A DNA stretch of 64,000 nt from Woeseiaceae bacterium. GTDB lineage: Bacteria; Pseudomonadota; Gammaproteobacteria; Steroidobacterales; Woeseiaceae. The stretch lies in NCBI GenBank assembly GCA_030065915.1, contig JASJCQ010000016.1, positions 1-64,000 on the forward strand, given 5' to 3'. Each line of letters starts with the position of its first letter. Position 1 is the stretch's first letter. A program made the position numbers and the translations under genes. This document shows, piece by piece, positions 57,048-64,000 of this stretch. The notes below the pieces were generated by a model, which was not told where the DNA came from, made no database searches, and saw only the letters and a list, made by a program, of their open reading frames with translations.

Positions 57048-58771
57048 CGGTCCAGCGCCTGTGCAACGGTGGTTGGAGAAGCCGCTGGCACGGCGTCAGG
57101 CGCAACGGCAAGCAGACGCAGCGCCTCCGCCATGACGTCGGAAAACACCGGGGCTGCCACATCGCCGCCGTAGTAAAGTTCGCCACGCGGTTCGTCGATG
57201 ACGACGACGACCGCGAGCCGCGGATCGGTCGCGGGCGCGAGCCCGGCAAAGATAGAAATGTACTCATCCTTCGAGTAGCTGCCACCCTCGGCCTTCCACG
57301 CGGTACCGGTCTTGCCGGCGACCCGATAACCGGTCACGGCGGCTTCGATGCCGGTGCCAGCCGGGCGAACGACTTCTTCCAGCATCCGCCGGACAGCATC
57401 CGCCGTAGCCGCACGGACGACGTTGCTCTCCGTCGTGTCTTCTTCGAGCGCCAGCAGCGAGACCGGGTGCGCGATGCCGCCGTTGCCGATGGCGGCGTAG
57501 GCCTGCGCCAACTGCAGCGCGCTGACCGACAACCCGTAACCGTACGCCATCGTGGCCTGGCTGATCGGGCGCCAATCCTCGTACGGTCGCAACGAGCCGC
57601 GAGTCTCGCCGGGAAACGCACTGCCCGTCAGCTGGCCGAGCCCGAAGCGGGACAGCGTTGTCCACATCTGCTCGGGCGGCAGCGTCATCGCGAGCTTGGT
57701 GATACCGACGTTGCTCGAGCGGGCGAGAATCGTCGTCAGGCTGATCTCGCCGAGATTGCGCTTGTCCTCAATACGCTTTGGTCCGACCTCGACGAATCCG
57801 GGCGCCGTGTTGACGACGCTGCTCGGGCGGTATTCGCCGCTCTCCAGCGCGGATGCGATGATCAGCGGCTTGATGCTCGAGCCAGGCTCGAACAGGTCGG
57901 TCACGGCGCGGTTACGATAGCGTTCGGGCAGGTACTGCGAACGATCGTTCGGGTTGTAGCCTGGCTGGTTGGCCATGCCCAGCACCTCACCCGTCTTAAC
58001 GTCGAGGACGACAATGGAACCGGACTCAGCCGTGTAGCGCTGGATCGCACTCTTTAGCGTGCGATAGGCGAAGTACTGGACGCGAAGATCGATGCTTGTC
58101 CTGAGTGTCTTGCCGTGCTTCGCAGGCCGGATACTGGCAACGTTTTCTATCGAGCGACCGTAACGATCCTTTAATACCTGCTTCTTGCCGGGTTCGCCGG
58201 CCAGCCAACCGTCGTAAGCCTGCTCGAGACCTGCCTGTCCCTCGTCATCGATGTTGGTAAAGCCGACGAGATGCCCCGCGACCTCGCCCGACGGGTAGTA
58301 GCGACGATATTCACGCAGGCGATTGACGCCCGGCAGCTCTAACGACAGGACCCGCTCCGCATCGGCGGGGCTCAGGTGTCGCTTCAGGTAGATAAATTCC
58401 TTGTTCGCACCTGCGGCGATACGAACGATCAGGTCCTCCTGGTCCATGCCGAGCAGCTTGGCCAGCGGACCGACCTTGTCGATGGCTGTAGCGAGCTTTT
58501 TGGGCTCGGCCCAGATACTGTCGACCGGTGTGCTGATCGCGAGCGGCTCACCGTTCCGGTCCGTAATTGCACCGCGATGCGCCGAGATCTTTTCCGTTCG
58601 CAGGTGACGGCTATCAGCCTGGTCGTTCAGGAAGTCCTTCGATAACACCTGCAGATGCACAGCACGGCCGGCCAGGGCCACCCCGGTCGCCGCGAACACG
58701 AACATCAGGAGCATGACTCTGCCCTTGAAAGAACGTGCTACCTGGTCTTTGGTCTGAGCGCCTCGTGTCAT
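57044..58771 (-). CDS. ftsI: septal peptidoglycan transpeptidase FtsI (PBP3)
   Basis: A 575-aa class B penicillin-binding protein. A short cytoplasmic tail and one transmembrane helix (VMLLMFVFAATGVALAGRAVHL) precede the pedestal domain and the transpeptidase domain. The SxxK nucleophile is in EPGSSIKPLIIAS (about 290), SxN in ARSSNVGITK (about 345) and KTG in VAGKTGTAWKAEGG (about 480). It works with FtsW. It is coupled to ftsL and murE. Confidence 0.98.
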   Translation of the reverse strand: MTRGAQTKDQVARSFKGRVMLLMFVFAATGVALAGRAVHLQVLSKDFLNDQADSRHLRTEKISAHRGAITDRNGEPLAISTPVDSIWAEPKKLATAIDKVGPLAKLLGMDQEDLIVRIAAGANKEFIYLKRHLSPADAERVLSLELPGVNRLREYRRYYPSGEVAGHLVGFTNIDDEGQAGLEQAYDGWLAGEPGKKQVLKDRYGRSIENVASIRPAKHGKTLRTSIDLRVQYFAYRTLKSAIQRYTAESGSIVVLDVKTGEVLGMANQPGYNPNDRSQYLPERYRNRAVTDLFEPGSSIKPLIIASALESGEYRPSSVVNTAPGFVEVGPKRIEDKRNLGEISLTTILARSSNVGITKLAMTLPPEQMWTTLSRFGLGQLTGSAFPGETRGSLRPYEDWRPISQATMAYGYGLSVSALQLAQAYAAIGNGGIAHPVSLLALEEDTTESNVVRAATADAVRRMLEEVVRPAGTGIEAAVTGYRVAGKTGTAWKAEGGSYSKDEYISIFAGLAPATDPRLAVVVVIDEPRGELYYGGDVAAPVFSDVMAEALRLLAVAPDAVPAASPTTVAQALDR

Positions 58772-59049
58772 TGCTGCTCGATCACGTAAATGTCTTCGGA
58801 ATCAGGGCGAATCAACTCGAGGTCTTCGCTTGCGAGCTTTTCGATCCTTGAATGCGTCGCCCACATGCTCTGTTCGATCTGCAGTTGTCCGTATTCGATA
58901 TTCAGGTCGTCACGCTCCTGAGACAGCCCCTGCAGCTCGATGAACAGCGTCCGGCTCTCGTGTTTCGTATAGACGAGTGCCAGCGCGCTAAGCACGCAAA
59001 CCACGGCAAATACGGAAATCAGGAAGACGGGAGACCTGGCGATAGTCAT
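58768..59049 (-). CDS. ftsL: cell division protein FtsL
   Basis: A 93-aa bitopic protein. The start at 59049 (MTIARSPVFLISVFAVV) overlaps the rsmH stop by 4 bp; the long upstream ORF extension lies inside rsmH in another frame and is rejected. One transmembrane helix (VFLISVFAVVCVLSALALVYT) is followed by a leucine-zipper-like coiled coil (LFIELQGLSQERDDLNIEYGQLQIEQSMW). It pairs with FtsB and FtsQ to license FtsWI. Confidence 0.93.
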   Translation of the reverse strand: MTIARSPVFLISVFAVVCVLSALALVYTKHESRTLFIELQGLSQERDDLNIEYGQLQIEQSMWATHSRIEKLASEDLELIRPDSEDIYVIEQQ

Positions 59050-59981
59050 GCGACCTTCTCCGCGACACGAAGCCGGGCGCTGCGCGCCCTTGCGTTTGCT
59101 TCTACTTCGTCTGCAGTGGCTGCCCGCTGCTTGCCGACCAGCTTCAGGCGAGGACGAAACTCGGCGGGCACGTCCGGCATGCCCCGATACTGCTCCGTCT
59201 CCTGCGACTCGTCGCGCATAAAGCGCTTCACGATTCGGTCCTCGAGCGAGTGAAAACTGATGACACACAGCCGACCGCCCGGCGCCAGGACGTTGACCGC
59301 CTGCCGCAATCCATCTTCAAGTTGTCCGAGCTCGTTGTTGATCACTATTCGAATTGCCTGAAATGTTTTTGTCGCCGGATGCTTTCGCGATCCGTGTGCG
59401 GGTGCCGCGGCGGCCACGACGTCCGCCAGTTGCACCGTTGTCTTCAGGGGAGCAGTTTCTCTGGCCGCTACGATCGCCCTTGCAATCTTCGCGGCGGATT
59501 TTTCTTCGCCGTACGTCTTTAGGACTCGCCTCAATTCCTTTTCTTCCACTGCAGCCAGCCAGCTGGCGGCGCTGGTCCCTGTTCCCGGATCCATTCGCAT
59601 GTCCAGCGGTCCGTCCCTTTTGAAGCTGAAACCTCGTTCCGCCTCGTCGAGCTGCGGTGAGGAGACTCCGAGATCCATGAGTACTCCGTCGACACGTCCG
59701 ACAAGTCCTCTTGCTGCAATGAAAGCCTCAAGCTCCGCATAATCGCCCCTGATGATTTCGAACCGCTTATCGTCTTTAATTGACTCGTTCGCCGACGCCA
59801 CCGCCGCCGGGTCCCGATCTATCGCTATCAGTCGACCGGCATCGCTCAACCGGTCAAGAATCGCCCTGCTGTGTCCGCCGCGTCCGAACGTGGCGTCGAC
59901 ATAGCATCCGCTCGCAACTACATCCAACCCCTCTAGAACAGGTTCGAGCAGGACCGGCACATGGGTGCCGTTCTCCACCAA
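59046..59981 (-). CDS. rsmH: 16S rRNA (cytosine1402-N4)-methyltransferase RsmH
   Basis: A 311-aa SAM-dependent enzyme (formerly MraW) methylating C1402 of 16S rRNA. It starts THVPVLLEPVLEGLDVVASGCYVDATFGRGGHSRAIL, which includes the SAM-binding loop. VDGVLMDLGVSSPQLDEAERGFSF and the C-terminal GRLCVISFHSLEDRIVKRFMR are family signatures. It lies 6 bp after mraZ, the standard dcw order. Confidence 0.97.
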   Translation of the reverse strand: MVENGTHVPVLLEPVLEGLDVVASGCYVDATFGRGGHSRAILDRLSDAGRLIAIDRDPAAVASANESIKDDKRFEIIRGDYAELEAFIAARGLVGRVDGVLMDLGVSSPQLDEAERGFSFKRDGPLDMRMDPGTGTSAASWLAAVEEKELRRVLKTYGEEKSAAKIARAIVAARETAPLKTTVQLADVVAAAAPAHGSRKHPATKTFQAIRIVINNELGQLEDGLRQAVNVLAPGGRLCVISFHSLEDRIVKRFMRDESQETEQYRGMPDVPAEFRPRLKLVGKQRAATADEVEANARARSARLRVAEKVA

Positions 59982-59987
59982 TGACCT

Positions 59988-60437
59988 CTAGAACGACAGG
60001 GATTCGAGTTCGGCCGGAAGACTTAAGTCTTCGTCTTCACCGAGCCACGCATCCCGCTTTTCAACCCAACGCTCTTCGTCCCAGAGTTCGAACTTGTTCC
60101 CCTGTCCAATCAAAATCGCCTGTTTCTGGAGCTCGGCAAAATCGCGAAGCTCCCGTGAAATCAGGATGCGCCCGCTTGCGTCCAGCTCGACCTCCGTCGC
60201 GTAACCGACCATAATCCGCTGGATACGACGGGCGACCTTGTTCATGCTGGGTAACCGGATGAGTTTGCGTTCCAGCTCTTCCCAGTCCGGCAACGGGTAA
60301 ATCAGGAGGCAGTAGTCTTTGTCGACGGTGACAACAATCTGGCCATCACAACGCGCAGTCAGCCGCTCCCGGTACCGGGTCGGCACGGCCATGCGGCCTT
60401 TTGCGTCCAGCGTGACTTTGGTTGCACCTCGAAACAC
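59988..60437 (-). CDS. mraZ: transcriptional regulator MraZ
   Basis: A 149-aa two-domain AbrB-like regulator that represses the dcw operon promoter. The start is inferred as GTG at 60437 (VFRGATKVTLDAKGRMAVP), because MraZ proteins begin with a Phe-Arg-Gly motif. The ORF-track start at 60566 would read through the promoter. The tandem DNA-binding repeats are LDAKGRMAVPTRYRERL and LDASGRILISRELRDFA. It is the first gene of the cluster, directly downstream of its own putative operators. Confidence 0.93.
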   Translation of the reverse strand: MFRGATKVTLDAKGRMAVPTRYRERLTARCDGQIVVTVDKDYCLLIYPLPDWEELERKLIRLPSMNKVARRIQRIMVGYATEVELDASGRILISRELRDFAELQKQAILIGQGNKFELWDEERWVEKRDAWLGEDEDLSLPAELESLSF

Positions 60438-60490
60438 GACGACTCGGGCTGGTCCAGAAGCGCTTTTCAGGCGCCTTTTCCGGGCCGAAT

Positions 60491-60517
60491 ACCCATTTCC
60501 TCCCACTTTTTTCCACT
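60491..60517 (-). promoter_or_regulatory. MraZ operator: three TGG(G) direct repeats
   Basis: On the minus strand GTGGAAAAAAGTGGGAGGAA followed by ATGGGT places three TGG[G/A]N boxes at exactly 10-nt spacing. This is the TGGGN-N5 arrangement known for the E. coli mraZ operator. They lie 8-34 nt downstream of the -10 element, between promoter and start codon. Confidence 0.85.
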
Positions 60518-60524
60518 TTTCGAC

Positions 60525-60553
60525 ACTATAGGTCTGAGTCCCGGAAGCGTCAA
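60525..60553 (-). promoter_or_regulatory. sigma-70 promoter of the dcw cluster (Pmra)
   Basis: TTGACG (5/6) and TATAGT (5/6) are separated by the ideal 17 nt, about 90 nt upstream of the mraZ start. Since no comparable promoter or terminator is seen down to ftsZ, most of the 17-kb cluster may be transcribed from here, with internal promoters possible. Confidence 0.85.
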
Positions 60554-60686
60554 CAGAGCGCGACAATTATTGTTTGTTGTACAGGGACTTAAGCGCGTTT
60601 CCGTGGCGAAATTGTGGCGAAATATGGTGTTCTTCGCGCATATAGATCAGTAGGTTAGACACGCTTCATCATGTGAAACATGAGAA

Positions 60687-60717
60687 AATTGGCTGCCAGG
60701 GTAAGAATCGGGCAGCC
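60687..60717 (-). terminator. probable terminator downstream of rnpB
   Basis: On the minus strand GGCTGCC and GGCAGCC form a 7-bp stem followed by AATTTTC. It lies about 100 nt past the rnpB 3' end. A second hairpin, CTGTCGC/GCGACAG (around 60767-60786), lies closer to rnpB but has no T-run. Confidence 0.5.
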
Positions 60718-60818
60718 GCGGGGCTTTGCCACCGGTCCCGGGTCGGTCCGCGCGCGGGACTTTCCCGACTGTCGCAAAATGGCGACAGGTTATTGATTTT
60801 GAAAGGGAAAGAGAGAAC

Positions 60819-61172
60819 GTCGAAGCCGGCCGTAAGCCGGGTTCTGTCGAGGACAATCATTCATCTGGGACGGACGTCGCCATCCGCCTCTAGCGACCTA
60901 CCCGGGAGCCCGCTCGGGACCGGCGGCGGCAGTTGCCTGCCTGCTCCCCTATTTGGTCTTGCTCCGGGCGGGGTTTACCGTGCCGCGGCCTGTTACCAGT
61001 CGCGCGGTGCGCTCTTACCGCACCTTTTCACCCTTACCAGGGAGACCCTGGCGGTATATTTTCTGTGGCACTTTCCATGGGCTTACACCCTCCAGGCGTT
61101 ACCTGGCGCCCTGTCCGAAGGAGCCCGGACTTTCCTCTGTCTTGAAGACAGCGATTGCCTGGCCGACTCCGG
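60819..61172 (-). ncRNA. rnpB: RNase P RNA, bacterial type A
   Basis: About 354 nt on the minus strand with all the conserved elements: P1 CGGAGTCGGCC paired with GGCCGGCTTCG, the 5' GAGGAAAGTCCGGGCTCC, AGGTAACGCCTGG, GGTAAGGGTGAAA-type J/CR segments, GGTGCGGTAAGAGCGCACCG, TGGTAACAG, GGCACGGTAAAC, AGCAAGACCAAATAGGG and the 3' GACAGAACCCGGCTTA. It is the ribozyme that matures tRNA 5' ends. The plus-strand ORF 60673-61290 lies over it and is spurious. Ends are placed from P1 pairing, accurate to a few nucleotides. Confidence 0.97.
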
Positions 61173-61185
61173 CGTTCTCTTTTTA

Positions 61186-61213
61186 ATTGTAGCACCGCGA
61201 GCGCCAGCACAAG
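61186..61213 (-). promoter_or_regulatory. candidate rnpB promoter
   Basis: CTTGTG and TACAAT (5/6) are spaced by 16 nt on the minus strand, placing the start site a few nucleotides before the P1 helix. The -35 is weak. Confidence 0.45.
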
Positions 61214-61243
61214 GATGCAAGCCGGCGGCGGAGCTCACGGTGA

Positions 61244-61624
61244 CTAGCCCTTGCCGAGCTGCTGCTCGATCGATCTGGTCTGTTCGGTGACCACATCGCC
61301 CGTGTGCTTGGTCGTCACCGTTTCGATCAGGGCGATCCAGCACTCGTCTTCTGCGACGGGATTATGCATCGTCCCCTTTGGCACGACGTGCATGTCTCCT
61401 TCTTGCAGCAGCACGCGATCTTCCTCGTACTCGATAAGCAACTGACCCTTTAGCACGTAAAACAGCTCGTCTTCGTCATCGTGTTTGTGCCACGTGAACG
61501 TGCCCTTCACTTTGGCAACCTTGATGTATTGATTATTGACCTCGCCGACAACGCGCGGCGACCAATACTCTTTAACGTGTTGAAGCTCGTTCAATAGGTT
61601 TGTCGCTTTCAAAGGAGTCGTCAT
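61244..61624 (-). CDS. cupin-domain protein
   Basis: A 126-aa single-domain cupin. The metal-binding motif 1 is FTWHKHDDEDELFYVLKG (His-x-His and Glu ligands, about 45-62). Motif 2 is GDMHVVPKGTMHNPVA (about 77-92) with the second His. Small cytosolic cupins of this kind are isomerases, dioxygenases or sensors, and the substrate cannot be deduced. It stands alone between the flavoprotein gene (83 bp upstream) and rnpB, reading in the same direction. Confidence 0.85.
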   Translation of the reverse strand: MTTPLKATNLLNELQHVKEYWSPRVVGEVNNQYIKVAKVKGTFTWHKHDDEDELFYVLKGQLLIEYEEDRVLLQEGDMHVVPKGTMHNPVAEDECWIALIETVTTKHTGDVVTEQTRSIEQQLGKG

Positions 61625-61707
61625 GTTGGTTCCGGAGCAAGCAATGAGGTTTATCAGCAGTGAGACTACGTCTGTATGAGAGGAGATCTCCTACTCGAAC
61701 TGACGGC

Positions 61708-62316
61708 TCACCACATTCTTTTCTTTGCGTAGTCTGCGTAGCCTGTGTCATAGGCGTTCGCATCGAAGTCATCCGTGATCGCCTTGATGAACTGACCGGC
61801 GGACGGTACTCGCTCACTCTCATCGTCAGCCTCCCACAGGCGCGACCGCATCAGTGCCTTCGCACATTGGAAGTAGATCTCTTCCACCGAAATAACGATA
61901 ACGGTCTTCGGGTACTTCCCATTCCTTTCGAAGCTCACCTTGATGTCAGCGTCTGCTGTGAGAACGGCAGAGCCGTTGATGCGCACGACATTCTTGCACC
62001 CCGGCACCATGAACATCAGGCTCACGCGGCCGTCGCGGACGATGTTGCGCAGTGAATCGATGCGGTTGTTCCCCTGCCAGTCGGGCAGCCAGAGCGTTTC
62101 GTCGTCGACGACGCGAACGACTGGACCTTTGTCGCCTCGCGGGCTGCCATCGGTACCTTCCGGACCCACCGTCGAGAGCACGACAAAACGTGACGCGTCT
62201 ATCCACTGTCGGTAGAGCGGGCTGACTTTGTCCAGCACCTTGGCAACAGATGCCGGAACGGCTGCATCGTAAAGCTCTTCGAGCTCAGCGGTGGAGTTGA
62301 TCGTCTGCATAGTCAA
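61708..62316 (-). CDS. pyridoxamine 5'-phosphate oxidase-like FMN protein (MSMEG_1061-type)
   Basis: A 202-aa split-barrel flavin-binding protein. Typical segments are FVVLSTVGPEGTDGSPRGDKGPVVRVVDDETLWLPDWQGNNRIDSLRNI (about 44-92) and VSLMFMVPGCKNVVRINGSAVL (about 97-118), followed by IVISVEEIYFQCAKALMRSRLW. This pattern is that of the MSMEG_1061-family FMN-dependent PPOX-class proteins, whose substrates are mostly unknown. It is unlikely to be the PdxH vitamin B6 enzyme itself. Confidence 0.85.
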   Translation of the reverse strand: MTMQTINSTAELEELYDAAVPASVAKVLDKVSPLYRQWIDASRFVVLSTVGPEGTDGSPRGDKGPVVRVVDDETLWLPDWQGNNRIDSLRNIVRDGRVSLMFMVPGCKNVVRINGSAVLTADADIKVSFERNGKYPKTVIVISVEEIYFQCAKALMRSRLWEADDESERVPSAGQFIKAITDDFDANAYDTGYADYAKKRMW

Positions 62317-62353
62317 TATCTGATTTATGGAGCCAGGTTACCGGGGTGCTTCA

Positions 62354-62959
62354 TCATAATCCGCTGCACTCTCGATAAGCGACAGCATAGGATTCCTCGA
62401 AACAGTCAACGAATCCGTTGACGACGCTCATATTCGGAGGCCACTGCATCTCGACCGGTTTACCGTCACGATCTACTGCACGAAAGCTGCCCGGCTTTGG
62501 CAACGCCGCCAGCGCATCCCGAGCTTCGATGAGCCGTTGTTTGTCCTTTTCAAGGAATGCGATCGTCGCATCGATGTAGAAATTCCAGCCGAAGTAGCTG
62601 TTCTGCCCGTCGGGCTCGCGGGTGCTGAGCATTAATTCGATCGCACGTGCCGTCTGCCCACCTTTGGCCCTCATCTGGCCCTCGTGAAACACGATGATCG
62701 TTTCGTCGGACTCGTGACGGTCAATGTACTCCCGAATCAGGTCGGCAGCGATGAGCGTGCAGTCTTCGTCTTTCGCGACCGCCCGCCACCCGCCATCGAA
62801 ACCCTGGTCGAACGCGTTGAAATCGAGTGTGAGCATCGCCTCGCGATCGAACGCGCACTTGCCAGTGGACGGATTGTCCGCCTCCCCTGATTTCGCCGTG
62901 TCCGGAAGCACGGAAGCCGAGGCGAGCATGAGGGCAGCGATGAGAAGGGTGAGACGCAA
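62354..62959 (-). CDS. secreted protein of unknown function
   Basis: The ORF runs from GTG 63121, but a signal-peptide-like sequence (LRLTLLIAALMLASASVLPD) begins only at codon 55, so I place the start at TTG 62959. Ribosome binding evidence is weak for either. The mature region of about 180 aa has FDREAMLTLDFNAFDQGFDGGWRAV and CTLIAADLIREYIDRH. It also has a segment with TPR-like helices (IIVFHEGQMRAKGGQTARAIELMLSTR, and WNFYIDATIAFLEKDKQRLIEARDAL). I recognise no named family. It lies between the flavoprotein and the TPR protein genes. Confidence 0.6.
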   Translation of the reverse strand: MRLTLLIAALMLASASVLPDTAKSGEADNPSTGKCAFDREAMLTLDFNAFDQGFDGGWRAVAKDEDCTLIAADLIREYIDRHESDETIIVFHEGQMRAKGGQTARAIELMLSTREPDGQNSYFGWNFYIDATIAFLEKDKQRLIEARDALAALPKPGSFRAVDRDGKPVEMQWPPNMSVVNGFVDCFEESYAVAYRECSGL

Positions 62960-63186
62960 GTGCAGAATGCCGTTTCGGGAACAACCCGGGTTGGATACCA
63001 GTAACGGAAGATACCGCAGAGACTCAGAAATTGCCGCTTTAGCGAAGACACCTGCCACCAGCTTGCGGTATATGGCGAGCGGATTGATGGGCGACCCATC
63101 GTCGGGGTATCCGCTTTCCACGGGGTGCCGGCAAGCTGGCAGCAGGAATCAGTTCAGCCCTCTGCGCTATGGGTGATAAGGGGTGT

Positions 63187-63726
63187 TCAGCCCCCATTGC
63201 TCACGGCCAGTTCGGCAGGCGTGATCTCGGCGTCCTGCTCCAGGGACAGCATCGCCGTTGCCTTGATGCGCTCAATCTGGTCGCGGTACTTCTGCACGTC
63301 GTCGGCGGCATATGGCGACTCGAGGATCAGCCGGTACTGCTGCAGCGCGACGGCATAGTCGCCCTGCTTGTGTGCCTGCTGGGCAAGCGCCAGGTTACGC
63401 ATATCGACCTTTCGCGACAGCGCGACGGCACGCTCGAAGCTCTGTCGGGCCGCTTCATCCCGCCCTTGTGCGCGTTCGATCAAGCCACGGTTGTAGAGCA
63501 CGATGGACTGGTCGTTACGAGTCAGTGAATGCTGCCGCAGCGCTCGCGCGCAGGCGACGGTGCTGAGGGTCTCCGGCGCAGCACCTGCTGCGGCGTCGAG
63601 CGTCTCCTGGTAGCAGAGATCGGCTTGCCCGCTGACCGGTCGCGTCTCTGTGACCGGGGCTGCAGTCGCTGCCTGGGCCAGGCCCAGGATGGCGGTGCTT
63701 AAAACGATTTTGAATAAGGCAGTCAT
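63187..63726 (-). CDS. exported tetratricopeptide-repeat protein
   Basis: A 179-aa protein with signal peptide MTALFKIVLSTAILGLAQAATA. Two to three TPR units follow: SIVLYNRGLIERAQGRDEAARQSFERAVALS (about 80-110) and LALAQQAHKQGDYAVALQQYRLILES (about 115-140). A Cys pair in DLCYQET and VACARAL may form a disulfide. It is probably a periplasmic scaffold, and the partner is unknown. It is a likely separate gene, 65 bp from the next ORF. Confidence 0.75.
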   Translation of the reverse strand: MTALFKIVLSTAILGLAQAATAAPVTETRPVSGQADLCYQETLDAAAGAAPETLSTVACARALRQHSLTRNDQSIVLYNRGLIERAQGRDEAARQSFERAVALSRKVDMRNLALAQQAHKQGDYAVALQQYRLILESPYAADDVQKYRDQIERIKATAMLSLEQDAEITPAELAVSNGG

Positions 63727-63932
63727 GGGGAAACTCCTTGGGTCGTCATAGTTGGGAGGTACAGACTAGTCAGGGCAACGACAGCTGACGCCCGGCTAGG
63801 CGCAACCGCGTGCTCGCGTACGTTCGACTGCACGCAATGCGCGTAGCCGCACGCATCCTCTCTGGCTATTTCGCCTGCCGCGATGTTCAATGACAGTCCG
63901 CGCAAATCCGGTGAATTCTTCTGTCTGGACTA

Positions 63933-64000
63933 TTGTTCAACTTGCACGACGTCATGTTGCTGCTGACCGCAGCGCTGGCGGTATTGCTCGCCTTGCCGAT
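63933..64000 (+). CDS. start of a possible membrane-anchored AraC-type regulator (partial, cut by window edge)
   Basis: An open frame from TTG 63933 reads LFNLHDVMLLLTAALAVLLALP before the window ends. An N-terminal FNLHDV motif followed at once by a transmembrane helix is typical of AraC/HTH proteins with an N-terminal multi-helix membrane domain. Only 22 codons are visible, so the assignment is tentative. It would be divergent from the TPR protein gene, with about 200 bp between. Confidence 0.4.
   Translation, partial: MFNLHDVMLLLTAALAVLLALP

Noticed and set aside
56732-58057. Plus-strand 441-aa ORF opposite ftsI/murE
   Set aside because: Arg-rich antisense shadow across two essential genes.
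60673-61290. Plus-strand 205-aa ORF
   Set aside because: It lies over the RNase P RNA gene, whose conserved elements explain the sequence; no ribosome binding site or protein family.
63723-63905. Minus-strand 60-aa ORF upstream of the TPR protein
   Set aside because: No ribosome binding site or recognisable feature; the 4-bp overlap with the TPR gene alone is not enough.

Overview
The window is a contiguous, GC-rich piece of a gammaproteobacterial chromosome, densely packed and built mostly of core genes. Supporting markers are the complete dcw cluster with a MraZ-type operator, PilS/PilR plus a perfect sigma-54 promoter in front of pilA, the coaE-zapD pair next to pilBCD, the recA-recX-alaS-csrA-tRNA-Ser block, and a gamma-type RNase P RNA. 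I cannot name the genus. No phage, plasmid, CRISPR or transposase gene is visible.

Layout. (1) 1-4.2 kb: tRNA-Arg(ACG), three accessory genes (YeiH-type exporter, small outer-membrane barrel, secreted protein of unknown function), then tRNA-Ser(GCT) embedded in an unusual repeat field containing truncated tRNA-Ser copies and hairpin arrays. (2) 4.2-11.1 kb, minus strand: csrA, alaS, recX, recA (with LexA box), thpR, pncC and a glycosyltransferase. mutS diverges at 11.15 kb. (3) 13.7-21.7 kb, minus strand: an alpha/beta hydrolase, aspS, DUF502 membrane protein, zinc-ribbon protein, clpB, pgeF and rluD. bamD diverges, and nadE, sucD and sucC follow on the minus strand. (4) 26.6-36.6 kb, plus strand: type IV pilus locus pilS, pilR, two tandem pilins, pilB, pilC, pilD, then coaE and zapD. 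(5) 36.6-41.6 kb: mutT, secA, an M23 peptidase and a DciA-like gene. (6) 41.6-60.6 kb, minus strand: lpxC, ftsZ, ftsA, ftsQ, ddlB, murB, murC, murG, ftsW, murD, mraY, murF, murE, ftsI, ftsL, rsmH, mraZ, nearly all joined by overlapping stop/start codons and headed by a good sigma-70 promoter and three MraZ repeats. (7) 60.8-64 kb: rnpB, a cupin protein, a flavin-dependent oxidoreductase-like protein, two secreted proteins of unknown role, and the start of a possible membrane-anchored AraC-type regulator at the edge.

How it fits together: the dcw genes make lipid II and build the divisome, with ZapD and LpxC adding Z-ring bundling and lipid A supply. PilR, acting with sigma-54, probably drives the first pilin, while the second pilin has its own upstream region with a CRP/Vfr-like palindrome. 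PilD, PilB and PilC process, polymerise and anchor pilins. RecA/RecX/MutS form a repair block.

Most of the window is ordinary core genome. The parts most worth a second look are the tRNA-Ser repeat field (about 3.38-4.14 kb), the divergent second pilin lacking the conserved proline 22, an insertion in SecA, and the secreted protein at 2.3 kb.
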